From IMG/VR virus record IMGVR_UViG_3300035698_003878, positions 1 through 20,071 of that record: a stretch of DNA of 20,071 bases; one strand, 5' to 3'. The position numbers and the translations under genes are program-made. The notes under the pieces were generated by a model that was not told the DNA's origin, did no database searches, and saw only the letters and a list, made by a program, of their open reading frames with translations. This DNA is from a virus. Of the stretch, positions 1 to 7,086 are shown piece by piece. Numbering within the stretch: position 1 is the stretch's first letter; the number at the start of each line of letters is the position of its first letter.

Positions 1-112
1 CTTTCCCCATGAATTAGAGAGCATACGGCGGGTCAGTGATACAGGTATCGACACTGTTGTCCGGCATTGTCCTCAAGACTTCCAAACTATCGCCGTTGAT
101 AACTCTATTCAT
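1..112 (-). pseudogene. N-terminal end of a DNA (N4/N6) methyltransferase, interrupted by an in-frame stop; runs off the window edge
   Basis: From ATG at 112 the minus strand encodes 32 residues beginning MNRVINGDSLEVLRTMP and ending TDPPYAL, then TAA at 16-14. The same frame continues as FMGK to the window edge. GDSLEVL...MPDNSVD...TDPPY is the typical opening of a phage or restriction-type DNA methyltransferase of the N6-adenine/N4-cytosine class, in which DPPY is catalytic motif IV. With motif IV near the N-terminus the order resembles beta-class enzymes. In related proteins DPPYxLxFMGK normally runs uninterrupted, so TAA replaces one sense codon. The ATG overlaps the stop of the upstream lipoprotein gene as ATGA, so it looks like a genuine translationally coupled gene. 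It may be a true nonsense mutation, a sequencing error or, less likely, readthrough. The rest of the gene lies outside the window. Confidence 0.72.
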
Positions 113-414
113 TTCCCGACTCGAATCCAATACTGCGTCTCGATAACCTGGTAAGCATAAGGTTTTCGGGTCTCATTCAAGGCCACTGAATCAATCAGGC
201 TTTCCGCTGCGTTACCGACCGACTCGGAGTTGATAAGAGCCGTCCAGAGGTTTGGGATCGGCATTCCCCAGAAGGTTTCCGGTGGGTCCGCGGCAGCCGC
301 GCTTTCCGAGGTATCAAATATCGGAATCACGGTTGCCTCCTTCTCGAATAATACGAACGAACAACAGCCCGGAATTAGGACCAATAATAAGAGTACCGTT
401 GATATTTTTTTCAT
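109..414 (-). CDS. Small lipoprotein-like protein, second of a tandem pair
   Basis: The 101-residue product begins MKKISTVLLLLVLIPGC: a short basic N-terminus, a hydrophobic core, and a lipobox-like IPGC with the candidate lipidated cysteine at residue 17. Proline at the -2 position is unusual for a lipobox, so lipidation is probable rather than certain. The mature part is about 84 residues with no repeats or motif I recognise. The start overlaps the stop of the preceding lipoprotein-like gene as ATGA, and the stop overlaps the following methyltransferase start in the same way, so all three look translationally coupled. Position after the tail genes, next to a holin-like gene, makes a lysis role (outer-membrane spanin subunit) or a superinfection-exclusion lipoprotein conceivable. 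I see nothing that settles this. Confidence 0.7.
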   Translation of the reverse strand: MKKISTVLLLLVLIPGCCSFVLFEKEATVIPIFDTSESAAAADPPETFWGMPIPNLWTALINSESVGNAAESLIDSVALNETRKPYAYQVIETQYWIRVGK

Positions 415-683
415 TGGTCTAGCTCTTCACCGCCGTGCAAATCGGACCACTCTTTCCAGATGATATGCTCTTCCTCGGTTATGTCTTCACCGGTAAGAAT
501 TTTGCGGTGGATTTCCTGCAGTTCGGCGTTGCCATAAATCTTGATCGATTCGTCACTCATATTATAAGTGTCGTTAAAATCAAAACAGCCCGGTAAGAAT
601 ATCACCGGCCAAAGTGCTATCCACATCAGGATTATCATGGCCAGGAGGAGCGCCCCCGCCTTCTTTTTTTGTCGGTTTTTCAT
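411..683 (-). CDS. Small lipoprotein-like protein, first of a tandem pair; starts inside the upstream gene
   Basis: The 90-residue product has a basic N-terminus (MKNRQKKK), a hydrophobic stretch at residues 10-30, then LPGC with a candidate lipidated cysteine at residue 33. The mature part is acidic. ATG at 683 has a strong Shine-Dalgarno AAGGA seven bases upstream, so this start is well supported although it lies 104 bases inside the 3' end of the preceding gene in another reading frame. An out-of-frame lipoprotein overlapping its upstream neighbour recalls the lambda Rz/Rz1 arrangement, but the upstream product lacks the N-terminal membrane anchor expected of an inner-membrane spanin. Alternatively the hydrophobic segment is a plain membrane anchor. 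Function unknown. Confidence 0.7.
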   Translation of the reverse strand: MKNRQKKKAGALLLAMIILMWIALWPVIFLPGCFDFNDTYNMSDESIKIYGNAELQEIHRKILTGEDITEEEHIIWKEWSDLHGGEELDQ

Positions 684-870
684 CGTTTTTTCCTTCCTGG
701 TTTAACGGGCAATTTACACACACAATATATTGGCCTTTTGCGAGGCAGAGGAATGTCGCTGTATTGAAAGATATTTGTTGAGGATATAACTCCTCACCAG
801 AATAACGACAGATCCAGCAGTCCTTCTTTTCGTTGTAAATTGCCACGCCTTCTTTGATGTAGTTTGTCAT
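580..870 (-). CDS. Small cysteine-containing protein of unknown function
   Basis: The 96-residue product has no membrane segment. It contains two CxxC pairs (CWIC at about residues 18-21 and CVNC at about 51-54) plus an isolated Cys between them, which could form a small zinc-binding knuckle. The C-terminal third is hydrophilic and low in complexity (KPTKKEGGGAPPG) and is encoded by DNA that also carries the start of the following lipoprotein-like gene. ATG at 870 overlaps the stop of the holin-like gene as ATGA and is preceded by GAGGTG eight bases upstream, so the start is secure. I do not recognise a family. Confidence 0.65.
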   Translation of the reverse strand: MTNYIKEGVAIYNEKKDCWICRYSGEELYPQQISFNTATFLCLAKGQYIVCVNCPLNQEGKNDEKPTKKEGGGAPPGHDNPDVDSTLAGDILTGLF

Positions 871-1163
871 TTCGTCAACACCTCAGATATGACATCAACT
901 ACTTTCATTACAACAGGCAGACTCACGGCGAGAATGGCCAAATAGAGCTTGAGCTTACGAGCCATAGCTTTATTTTTATCGGCTCGTGAAGCAATCACGC
1001 CCTCGTGATAACCTTCTTTGCGAGCGTCTTCATTGTTCCGCTTATGGATAGCCTCCTCAACAGCCAATAACGCTGACTCTACCTTGTCGAGCTTGTCATT
1101 AAGAACCTTCTTCACGCCTACGCATTCAGTCCGTAGGATGAATTTCTCATCGTTGCTTGCCAT
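867..1163 (-). CDS. Coiled-coil protein with one C-terminal membrane segment, holin-like or XhlA-like
   Basis: The 98-residue product starts with a charged, probably coiled-coil region (residues about 10-45, KVLNDKLDKVESALLAVEEA), continues through a lysine-rich stretch, and ends in a hydrophobic segment at about residues 73-92 (LYLAILAVSLPVVMKVVDV) with a short charged tail. A soluble coiled coil followed by one C-terminal membrane helix is the layout of XhlA-type haemolysin/holin-associated proteins and of some class III holins. Its place directly after the tail and fibre genes suits a lysis function, although no endolysin is visible in the window. Shine-Dalgarno AAAGGA lies seven bases upstream of ATG 1163. 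The family assignment is inference from topology and position. Confidence 0.6.
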   Translation of the reverse strand: MASNDEKFILRTECVGVKKVLNDKLDKVESALLAVEEAIHKRNNEDARKEGYHEGVIASRADKNKAMARKLKLYLAILAVSLPVVMKVVDVISEVLTK

Positions 1164-1174
1164 GTTGGAATCCT

Positions 1175-2158
1175 TTATGCTGTCGTTGTCGGCGCGTCGC
1201 TGACGTTGTTCACGTCTAGTTCAGTGCCAGGACTTACGTTAAGCTGATACGTGCCGCCTTGAATTTTGATCGGGTTCGTGATTGTAATGTTGCCTATGCC
1301 ATTGTTGAGATTGAGATAAGCTCCGTCGTGCCCTTCAACGTCTGTAACTGTCCGTGCCGTGTGACCTTTGCTTGCGTCGATCGTTCCAGCATGATGCTCA
1401 AATTTTGTCGCATCACCCTTATTCCAGATAAGAGTTCCGCCTCGGACAACGAAAGTTCCAAGATCACCGCAATTCGTCTCAGTATCGCTGCCATGAGTCC
1501 ATTGCCCCCCCTGAAATGCTACAGCGGTTGTTTCGGCATAATTCGTGATAACGCCTCCAGTGACTTCTATTGAAGCGGGAAGAACCGCGCCATGATGAAT
1601 CACCATGTTGACATCTTTAGCCGGGTCATCGACATAGCCGATGTTGAGGACTTGGTCCGAGCCAGTGAACCTGGTCAGGTAAGACAATTCTGAAAGGCCT
1701 TTTTTAGCGTATATCTGCTCGAAATAACCTGAGAGATATACCTTTGCATCGACTTTCGAATTCTGTAAACGTACCACTTCGATGTAAGTCGGTGCCGCTG
1801 TGGTCGTCGCTGCAATGGATGTTGTGGCGTCTTCATGTGAGGTCGTTGGGAGTTCGTAATTACCGCCGTGAATGTAGATGTCCTCGGCATTTTCGGCGTC
1901 AAGGATCACCTCCTCGGCGGTGAATTGCAGTGGCAAACCATAGCTTCCGAGACCGCCGTTGTAATTCTTGCCAACGAGGAACTTACGGAACTTCACCCCG
2001 AGATTGCCACCGACAGGTGAGTTGGTCGGATCGGCATAGATAAAACAGGGATCGTCACCTGCTACAGGATAACCGACACCACCGCCCTCTTTTTCCCAAT
2101 TCGCATTGACAGCCCAGACTGCGCTAGTGCCTCCAAGCCAATAATAGATATCTGTCAT
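1175..2158 (-). CDS. Fibre-like tail protein, probable beta-solenoid, with two Thr/Ala/Pro tags
   Basis: The 327-residue product is rich in Gly, Asn, Thr and Val, with recurring short beta-strand-like runs (VEVTGG, FVVRGGTLIWN, NITITNPIKIQGGTYQL) typical of parallel beta-helix adhesins and phage fibre or appendage proteins. It opens with a W-rich segment (YYWLGG...WAVNANWE) seen in many secreted or appendage proteins. It contains an internal AATTTAAPT stretch at residues 116-124, preceded by ATTSIA, and ends DAPTTTA at the stop codon. The same short tag ends the tail tube and cement proteins. Position among the last virion genes suggests a receptor-binding or decorative virion protein. I recognise no specific family; the virion location is inferred from position and the shared tag. 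Confidence 0.65.
   Translation of the reverse strand: MTDIYYWLGGTSAVWAVNANWEKEGGGVGYPVAGDDPCFIYADPTNSPVGGNLGVKFRKFLVGKNYNGGLGSYGLPLQFTAEEVILDAENAEDIYIHGGNYELPTTSHEDATTSIAATTTAAPTYIEVVRLQNSKVDAKVYLSGYFEQIYAKKGLSELSYLTRFTGSDQVLNIGYVDDPAKDVNMVIHHGAVLPASIEVTGGVITNYAETTAVAFQGGQWTHGSDTETNCGDLGTFVVRGGTLIWNKGDATKFEHHAGTIDASKGHTARTVTDVEGHDGAYLNLNNGIGNITITNPIKIQGGTYQLNVSPGTELDVNNVSDAPTTTA
1178..1195 (-). repeat. Thr/Pro C-terminal tag copy 1 (APTTTA, fibre-like protein)
   Basis: The last codons before TAA read GCG CCG ACA ACG ACA GCA. The plus-strand word gtcgttgtcggcg (1182-1194) recurs exactly at 7094-7106 and 12586-12598, each time just before a TAA stop of a different structural gene. Confidence 0.75.
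1787..1807 (-). repeat. Thr/Ala/Pro tag, internal copy (TTTAAPT)
   Basis: This is an internal copy of the tag, residues 118-124 of the fibre-like protein, within AATTTAAPT. The amino acid pattern matches the cement protein C-terminus, but the codons differ (ACG ACC ACA GCG GCA CCG ACT). It may mark a former C-terminus or a linker between two domains. Confidence 0.55.
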
Positions 2159-2179
2159 TTTATGTCATTCCTTTTTAGG

Positions 2180-3418
2180 TTAAGCTTTACCAAATTGCCA
2201 ATTTGGCTCTACTAATATGTAAGCAGGGATAGCGGTGTTAGTTTGCCTGTATAAATATCTGTTTGTAACTCGTTCAGTTCTCGTTTCAGTATTATCATCT
2301 CCAGGATCGTCTGGCCGGCACTTATTTCTGTCGGTTGAGTTCCATTCATTTAATGATGAAAAGACAAACAGAATCTCTTCGTCTCCGCCAAAATAACTTA
2401 TTATATCCTCGTCAATAACTCGCCCGTAATATGTCCCTGAACTATAACAATCTGCGCTCTCGCCCGTTGTTACACATTTACCAAACAACCCTGATTCAGT
2501 AGAGGGGAACATACATAGTTTCGCTCTCAATGGCGGGATGTAATTATTCCACGAATCGTAAGGATGCCCGGACGGCGGCCAAGTAGTTCCGCCGTCGTGA
2601 ATCTCTAAATCCATATTGAATGTAAGTCTAATTTCTTGAGTCCATATTCGGCCTGCATAATCATCATTTGACGAGCTATAGGTTATACTGCCTTTCCCCT
2701 CTAAATGTTTTATGTGTTCATAACCACTTGTGTATTCCGACCATCCTCCCCAGCTATTACTTTCCCAATCTGCATTCGCTGCATCCCAAGCCGCGGTTGG
2801 TGTTGCTTTATGAAGAGATTGGCCATATCGGAGTCTGTATTCAGTTTTCGCTATGTATGGAGCGACCCAATACATCTTCTGTAGACACGCGCGAATTTCA
2901 TTAACGTGTAATGCTCTAATATTAACACTATCTGCGATTAATTCCATATCAGTCCACGCAGATGAACCCACCCCTGCCGTCAATATAGATTCGACCCAAT
3001 ACTTATCAACAATACCGCTATCATCTATGCTATAGAACCAATTACAAGGAGGGTAGGAGTAAGCACCATTAAAGCAAGTTTGTGTACCATATCCGGCATA
3101 TCTTCCTGTATCACCATCACCTTGATGGCCAACAACATAACCGCGTCCTTCGTACATATGATCGTTTTTATATTCATTATCTGGGGATTGGTTCGGAGGC
3201 CAATGAGCAGGGTCGGCTATCGGAACACTGTTCCATAAAGTGCTCAAGCCTATGTCGTAAAGCATAGCATGTAGAACAAAAGTATTAACTTCATTTCCGC
3301 TAACAATTGCGTTTATTATTTTACAGCGTTCTTCTCCAGCCCAATGCAGTTCTTCCATATCAAATTTACGTCGTGGACTGACATTTGCTGTTATTGTATT
3401 AAGCCAACGAATCGTCAT
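2180..3418 (-). CDS. Distal tail or receptor-binding candidate protein, unknown family, AT-rich gene
   Basis: The 412-residue product is rich in Tyr, Trp, Ser, Asn and Cys (many WESNSWGG, YSYPPCNWFYS and SSGTYYGR type stretches), has no signal peptide or membrane segment, and matches no family I can name. Such aromatic-rich, compositionally odd proteins at the end of a tail operon are often receptor-binding or tail-tip proteins, which is the best guess from position. Shine-Dalgarno AGGA six bases before ATG 3418 supports the start. In the 60-base lines I counted by hand the gene is about 33-42% G+C, clearly lower than capsid and glycosyltransferase lines (about 47-58%), and A/T is common at third positions. 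This suggests separate acquisition or fast divergence. Confidence 0.6.
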   Translation of the reverse strand: MTIRWLNTITANVSPRRKFDMEELHWAGEERCKIINAIVSGNEVNTFVLHAMLYDIGLSTLWNSVPIADPAHWPPNQSPDNEYKNDHMYEGRGYVVGHQGDGDTGRYAGYGTQTCFNGAYSYPPCNWFYSIDDSGIVDKYWVESILTAGVGSSAWTDMELIADSVNIRALHVNEIRACLQKMYWVAPYIAKTEYRLRYGQSLHKATPTAAWDAANADWESNSWGGWSEYTSGYEHIKHLEGKGSITYSSSNDDYAGRIWTQEIRLTFNMDLEIHDGGTTWPPSGHPYDSWNNYIPPLRAKLCMFPSTESGLFGKCVTTGESADCYSSGTYYGRVIDEDIISYFGGDEEILFVFSSLNEWNSTDRNKCRPDDPGDDNTETRTERVTNRYLYRQTNTAIPAYILVEPNWQFGKA

Positions 3419-3426
3419 TTTTCTTC

Positions 3427-3813
3427 CTAATCATAATAATACGCACCATAAGAAAGCAACATTGCTACAGTCTGACTACCAATCTTGAATACTAGCCCGA
3501 AATTGCCGTCAGTGAATCCTGTTTTCAAATCCCAATCCTTGTCAAAGTCCCCAACGCACCATACGTTTGTGAAATCTCTCCCGTCGGCGACTTCGTTCCC
3601 CTCCCAATCGACCTGCGAGAAGGTATGCAATCCTGCACCGCCTGAATCCTCGACGGTGCATCTACATGGTGTGAACAAGCCAGCCAAGCCGCCACCGCCA
3701 CCGCCCTTGCTTCGCCGGCGGAACGGTGCGAGATTCAACGAGCCAGTGCGGAACGCGTGAGCCATTTGTCTCAGCGTCCTCACATCGGTTTCTGTTAATC
3801 CATAGAGGGTCAT
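3427..3813 (-). CDS. Small tail protein with a glycine-rich linker, unknown function
   Basis: The 128-residue product from ATG 3813 (MTLYGLTETDV) starts exactly at an ATGA overlap with the stop of the preceding gene, matching the coupling used elsewhere in this operon. An in-frame ATG at 3837 would add eight residues but is less well placed. Residues about 33-48 hold a run of six Gly (RSKGGGGGGLAG) followed by CRC. The C-terminal half is rich in Asp, Trp and Phe (DFDKDWDLKTGF). There is no membrane segment or catalytic motif. Position between two unknown tail genes suggests a minor tail or tail-tip component; function not recognised. Confidence 0.6.
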   Translation of the reverse strand: MTLYGLTETDVRTLRQMAHAFRTGSLNLAPFRRRSKGGGGGGLAGLFTPCRCTVEDSGGAGLHTFSQVDWEGNEVADGRDFTNVWCVGDFDKDWDLKTGFTDGNFGLVFKIGSQTVAMLLSYGAYYYD

Positions 3814-4688
3814 AGTGGTAAATCCAGAGGGCGCCAATTAACCTTTTCCAGAATTTCGAATTCATGCCAGTAAGCTTCAACGCCTTCGGCTAGTACCAAT
3901 TTGTTTCCCGCCCCATCGAGTAGATGGGGCTCGGCCAATGGGAGCCCGTCTTTGTCTGTAAGGTTCACGGTTGCCGTTTGTCCCGATGATGATGTCGTAG
4001 AGGGCATAACGCCCTTCACTCTGTATCCTTGGTCGACAATACGACGCGCCCAGCCGTCTTTTCTGAATTGTATTTCGTAGGTCATCTTTACATATTCGTA
4101 ATCACCTGAAACAATCTCTTCACCGTCCATCCGGGACATCCAACATTTACCCGGAGAGGCTCCCCAGAAGACGGTTCCGTTCAAAGAGTTGCGATAGGTC
4201 TCTGCTTTCTGTTGGGAGAAAGAGCGTTCATTTCGTACTATTTCAATGGCGTGTGTATATATTTCGGCGGTTATCGGCGGATCAAAAGGTTCTCCCGCGC
4301 TGTTCTGGATCGGGCTCCCGTTGATATCCTTATCAATTTGTTCCGTTGTGATAACCGAGTAATACCGAATAATCGGTTTCTGTTTCAGCGGGTTTTCTTC
4401 CTGCTCAGGAACGCTCCAACCGCCTCGAACATAGCGGCAATCAACCGTCCAAAGGTTTAATCCCTTTGTTGGCTTGGGAATAGCTGAATCACAAATAAGC
4501 CACGCGTCCCCAGGGTAAGAATCTCCGACCGATGGAACATCAGAGGTTGCCGTTGCAAGGATCGACATCTCATGCGGTGTATCTGTACCATCGAAACTGA
4601 CCGTGTACCGGGCTTTTCCTGTACGACCTTTACGCGTGATTGCTCGCTCCAAGCTAGACCAATCCAGTTCAACGTCTACTACTGCCAT
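3810..4688 (-). CDS. Minor or distal tail protein following the tape measure, unknown family
   Basis: The 292-residue product lies directly after the tape measure gene, where siphophages encode distal tail and hub proteins. It has a soluble mixed composition with beta-rich stretches (ARYTVSFDGTD, VKMTYEIQFRKDG) and a WxVDCRYV segment. It contains no cysteine cluster, NlpC/P60 motif or membrane segment, so it does not look like lambda gpL, gpK or gpI. Shine-Dalgarno AGGA with seven-base spacing precedes ATG 4688. A run PSTTSSSGQTATV near residue 230 looks like an interdomain linker. A distal-tail role is inferred from position only. Confidence 0.65.
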   Translation of the reverse strand: MAVVDVELDWSSLERAITRKGRTGKARYTVSFDGTDTPHEMSILATATSDVPSVGDSYPGDAWLICDSAIPKPTKGLNLWTVDCRYVRGGWSVPEQEENPLKQKPIIRYYSVITTEQIDKDINGSPIQNSAGEPFDPPITAEIYTHAIEIVRNERSFSQQKAETYRNSLNGTVFWGASPGKCWMSRMDGEEIVSGDYEYVKMTYEIQFRKDGWARRIVDQGYRVKGVMPSTTSSSGQTATVNLTDKDGLPLAEPHLLDGAGNKLVLAEGVEAYWHEFEILEKVNWRPLDLPL

Positions 4689-4697
4689 TATTTCATC

Positions 4698-6359
4698 CTA
4701 TATATTTGCTGGTTCTAATGCGTTATCGTTTCCGGTCTTTACAGCGTCAATAAGTTCGCGTCTGTCTGTTTCCTCTTTTTTGCCTTGAACAACGAGTTGT
4801 TTTGTGTTGTTCATGGTGGTCTTCGCAGCGTCCATGCCGGGCGCCCTGGACAGGAAACGGGATTCTATGGCGCCGACACCGCCACGGGATTTGAGGATGT
4901 CTTCGGATTGTTTTGATTTGTTGGCTTCGGCGATCTTGCCATAAAGTTCTGTTAGATATGCAATTTGATCCTGGTCCATTCCGCCCGTAGCCCAATCAAA
5001 CTGTTTCCACTGAAGCTCAGTCGCCGTCCCATTGAGCAGGGAAAGTTCCTTTTGGAGACTCACAGCGGCCGTTTCAAACTTAACAAACACCTTTGCCATG
5101 TCCTCCATTGCCTTCTTCTCGGCGTCCATTTCGTCAAGTTTCATGCTCAAGGCAATTGCGCTACCCAGATTGGACTCGGTTGCCCCTGACATTCTCAATT
5201 TATATATGGCCGCTTCTCGTGAGGTCATCTCAAAAGTCGCGATTTGTGTCTGTAACGCGATAACGGTTTTATCGATTGCATTAGCTAAAGACACCGCCTG
5301 GTCGATCATCGCGGCGGCTTGTCTCTTCGTTGCCCCTTGCTTCTGGAGTTTGGCCATCAGTTCTTTGGCCATAGTAGATGGAAGCGGGGCGGAAAAGGAT
5401 TGGCCTATTTCCTTGAGGTTGGTCATAAAGGCGCCACCGAAAGCTTCCCTGACTTCATAAATACTATCGACTAATCCAAGAGTAGCAAGGTTCGCGGCTG
5501 TCAGCGCGGTGTATCCGACGCCTTCCATAAAGCCCTGGGCAACCTTAAAGGGCGTCTTAACCACACGCCAGGCAATGTTAATGATATCCATCGCCACGCC
5601 TACTTTGGTCGCATCCTCTGCCATTTTTGCGAATTTCAAAGATGCCAATTCGATATAAGGAATTATTCCCATAACCAATGTTTGGCCCAAGCCTCGCATT
5701 GACCATTGGAGCCGCGTCATAGCGTCCTTCGCTTCTTCCGCTTTTCCGGCCATTGACCGCGTGAAAACGTTACCCGTCAAGTCTGCTTCTTTCCCTAGTT
5801 TCTTAAGTTCGTCCTTGCCAAGTTTTAGAAGGTTGAGCAGTTCTACGCCTTGCCTTCCGAACATGAGATATGCTAGAGCAGCCTGTTCCGCCGGGGTCTT
5901 CTGTTTCTTGATAGCTTCAGCAACATCCTCAAACATTTCCGCCGGCTTCATCTTTGCGAATTCGTCCGCTGTTTTGCCTAGCATCTGAATGCCCCGGACA
6001 CCCTCTCCCGATCCATGGACGGCCTCGCCGACTCTACGCACTAATATCATTAAGGCCTTATCGAGCTTTTCTATGCTTGATCCGGATATTTCGGCGGCGT
6101 ATCTGAATCGTTGTAGATCATCTGTTTGCATTCCTAGGACGTCAGAAAACTTCGCAGATTGGTCCATGTAGTCAATCATGCCGGTAGTGAAATTCGCAAA
6201 ACCTTTTACCATTCGGAAACCAACATAAGCCCCGATCATGGTTTTTAATTGGCCCAAACTGGCGGAGAAACCGCCCATCGATTTCCCCATCTTATTGAAT
6301 TTTTGACTGGCCTGGTCGTGCGCTTTGACCACCACATCTACGCTTCGCTTCGTACTCAT
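4698..6359 (-). CDS. Tail tape measure protein
   Basis: The 553-residue product sits immediately after the frameshifted tail assembly chaperone, the standard place for a tape measure. It is Ala-, Lys- and Met-rich and largely helical, with an N-terminal VVVKAHDQASQKFNKMGKS segment of the kind common in phage minor tail proteins (D.AS..F..M), a hydrophobic stretch near residues 38-60 and others near 235-250 and 290-305, and a coiled-coil-like region around 395-450. At roughly 0.15 nm per residue, a rule for tape measures, the tail would be about 80 nm, shorter than lambda. ATG 6359 overlaps the -1-frame chaperone stop as ATGA, so the two are translationally coupled. Confidence 0.88.
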   Translation of the reverse strand: MSTKRSVDVVVKAHDQASQKFNKMGKSMGGFSASLGQLKTMIGAYVGFRMVKGFANFTTGMIDYMDQSAKFSDVLGMQTDDLQRFRYAAEISGSSIEKLDKALMILVRRVGEAVHGSGEGVRGIQMLGKTADEFAKMKPAEMFEDVAEAIKKQKTPAEQAALAYLMFGRQGVELLNLLKLGKDELKKLGKEADLTGNVFTRSMAGKAEEAKDAMTRLQWSMRGLGQTLVMGIIPYIELASLKFAKMAEDATKVGVAMDIINIAWRVVKTPFKVAQGFMEGVGYTALTAANLATLGLVDSIYEVREAFGGAFMTNLKEIGQSFSAPLPSTMAKELMAKLQKQGATKRQAAAMIDQAVSLANAIDKTVIALQTQIATFEMTSREAAIYKLRMSGATESNLGSAIALSMKLDEMDAEKKAMEDMAKVFVKFETAAVSLQKELSLLNGTATELQWKQFDWATGGMDQDQIAYLTELYGKIAEANKSKQSEDILKSRGGVGAIESRFLSRAPGMDAAKTTMNNTKQLVVQGKKEETDRRELIDAVKTGNDNALEPANI

Positions 6360-7068
6360 GATTTAATTCCCAGCTTGCTTTTCCAATAACTTTGTTCGCG
6401 CCAAATCAAACGGCACGATTGTGTGAAGCATTTGCATTGATCTACAATGCCCCCGGCCACGGGGGGGAGGCCCTTCTCATATAACTCCGCTCCTTCGATT
6501 GCATCCCAAACGTCCGGCGTAACATATTCTTTTGGGCATCCAGTTAATTCAAATTCTCCTTTGTCATCACATTCACTGCATCCCTTCCCGCCGCAAGCGG
6601 GGCATTCAAAGATCGCCGGCTCTAATTCTGTGGGTCCTGCTCCGCAGCTTTCGGGAGGCTTGCAGGTTCTACAGAGCTGTCCGTATTGGAGGGCGACGGC
6701 GACTCGGATTTTTTTTTATCCATATGTCCGAGACTTGTCTTGTCCCTCAAGGCAAATATGAGCTCCCATATTTCAGCTTGCATTAGAACCTCTTCTACGA
6801 GCTCCGAGTTATATGGAATCTCGTTCCCGTCTCTGTCCTTGAGATTCTTCCAACCCACAAGGCCGATCCTTAAAGCGCTCTCGATCGCTTCCAACATCGG
6901 TTCGAGGCCTTGTTCTTTCATTTCCAAAACCAGATCACCGACGCCCGCAACCTGTTTCCATTCGCGGTTTGTTAAATACCGGAAAATAAAAGCCGGCGGT
7001 TCCGCCTTCCCCTGGTCTGATTCGAGCACCAGCTCAAATGTTTCTTGTGGATCAAGTGCTAATGGCAT
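6356..7068 (-). CDS. Tail assembly chaperone, -1 frameshift fusion (gpGT-like), Cys-rich C-terminal domain
   Basis: Ribosomes starting at ATG 7068 read 120 codons to the end of AAA AAA AAA (6717-6709). Slipping back one base there gives ATC CGA GTC and an open frame of 117 further residues to TGA at 6358-6356, a product of about 237 residues. The -1 domain carries CRTC, then CPACGGKGCSEC, GCP, CKC and a final Cys, which looks like zinc-binding knuckles, plus the segment DVWDAIEGAELYEKGLPPV. This layout, with a short major product, a rarer -1 fusion, and tape measure directly downstream, is the conserved G/GT system of long-tailed phages, in which both products chaperone the tape measure before tube polymerisation. 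No independent start with a good ribosome site is needed to explain the second frame. Confidence 0.85.
6622..7068 (-). CDS. Tail assembly chaperone, unshifted product (gpG-like)
   Basis: The zero-frame product has 148 residues. The N-terminal 110 or so are helical and acidic (RYLTNREWKQVAGVGDLVLEM, ESALRIGLVGWKNLKDRDG), as expected for a tail assembly chaperone. After the lysine run encoded by the slippery A9, the last 28 residues are a low-complexity Ser/Pro-rich tail (SESPSPSNTDSSVEP), probably because this DNA is also constrained in the -1 frame. GGAGG lies nine bases upstream of ATG 7068. Its place between tail tube and tape measure genes matches lambda gpG. Confidence 0.85.
   Translation of the reverse strand: MPLALDPQETFELVLESDQGKAEPPAFIFRYLTNREWKQVAGVGDLVLEMKEQGLEPMLEAIESALRIGLVGWKNLKDRDGNEIPYNSELVEEVLMQAEIWELIFALRDKTSLGHMDKKKSESPSPSNTDSSVEPASLPKAAEQDPQN
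6709..6717 (-). promoter_or_regulatory. Slippery A9 programmed -1 frameshift site
   Basis: Minus strand ATG GAT AAA AAA AAA TCC contains nine consecutive A in the zero frame, so A AAA AAA slippage by -1 is possible with perfect re-pairing at both sites. The -1 frame is open from here to 6356 and closed shortly after the +1 shift, with a TAG 14 codons on. I did not identify a clear downstream pseudoknot by eye. Confidence 0.85.
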
Positions 7069-7086
7069 GTTTCATTTCCTCCTCGT

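Noticed and set aside
580-683. Programmed frameshift joining the Cys protein to the lipoprotein via the A7 run
   Set aside because: The lipoprotein frame is +1 relative to the upstream frame, and it has its own strong ribosome site, so independent initiation is simpler.
5032-5460. 142-codon plus-strand frame opposite the tape measure
   Set aside because: Antisense shadow of the helical tape measure gene; Ser/Ala-rich hydrophobic product is typical of the complement of such genes.
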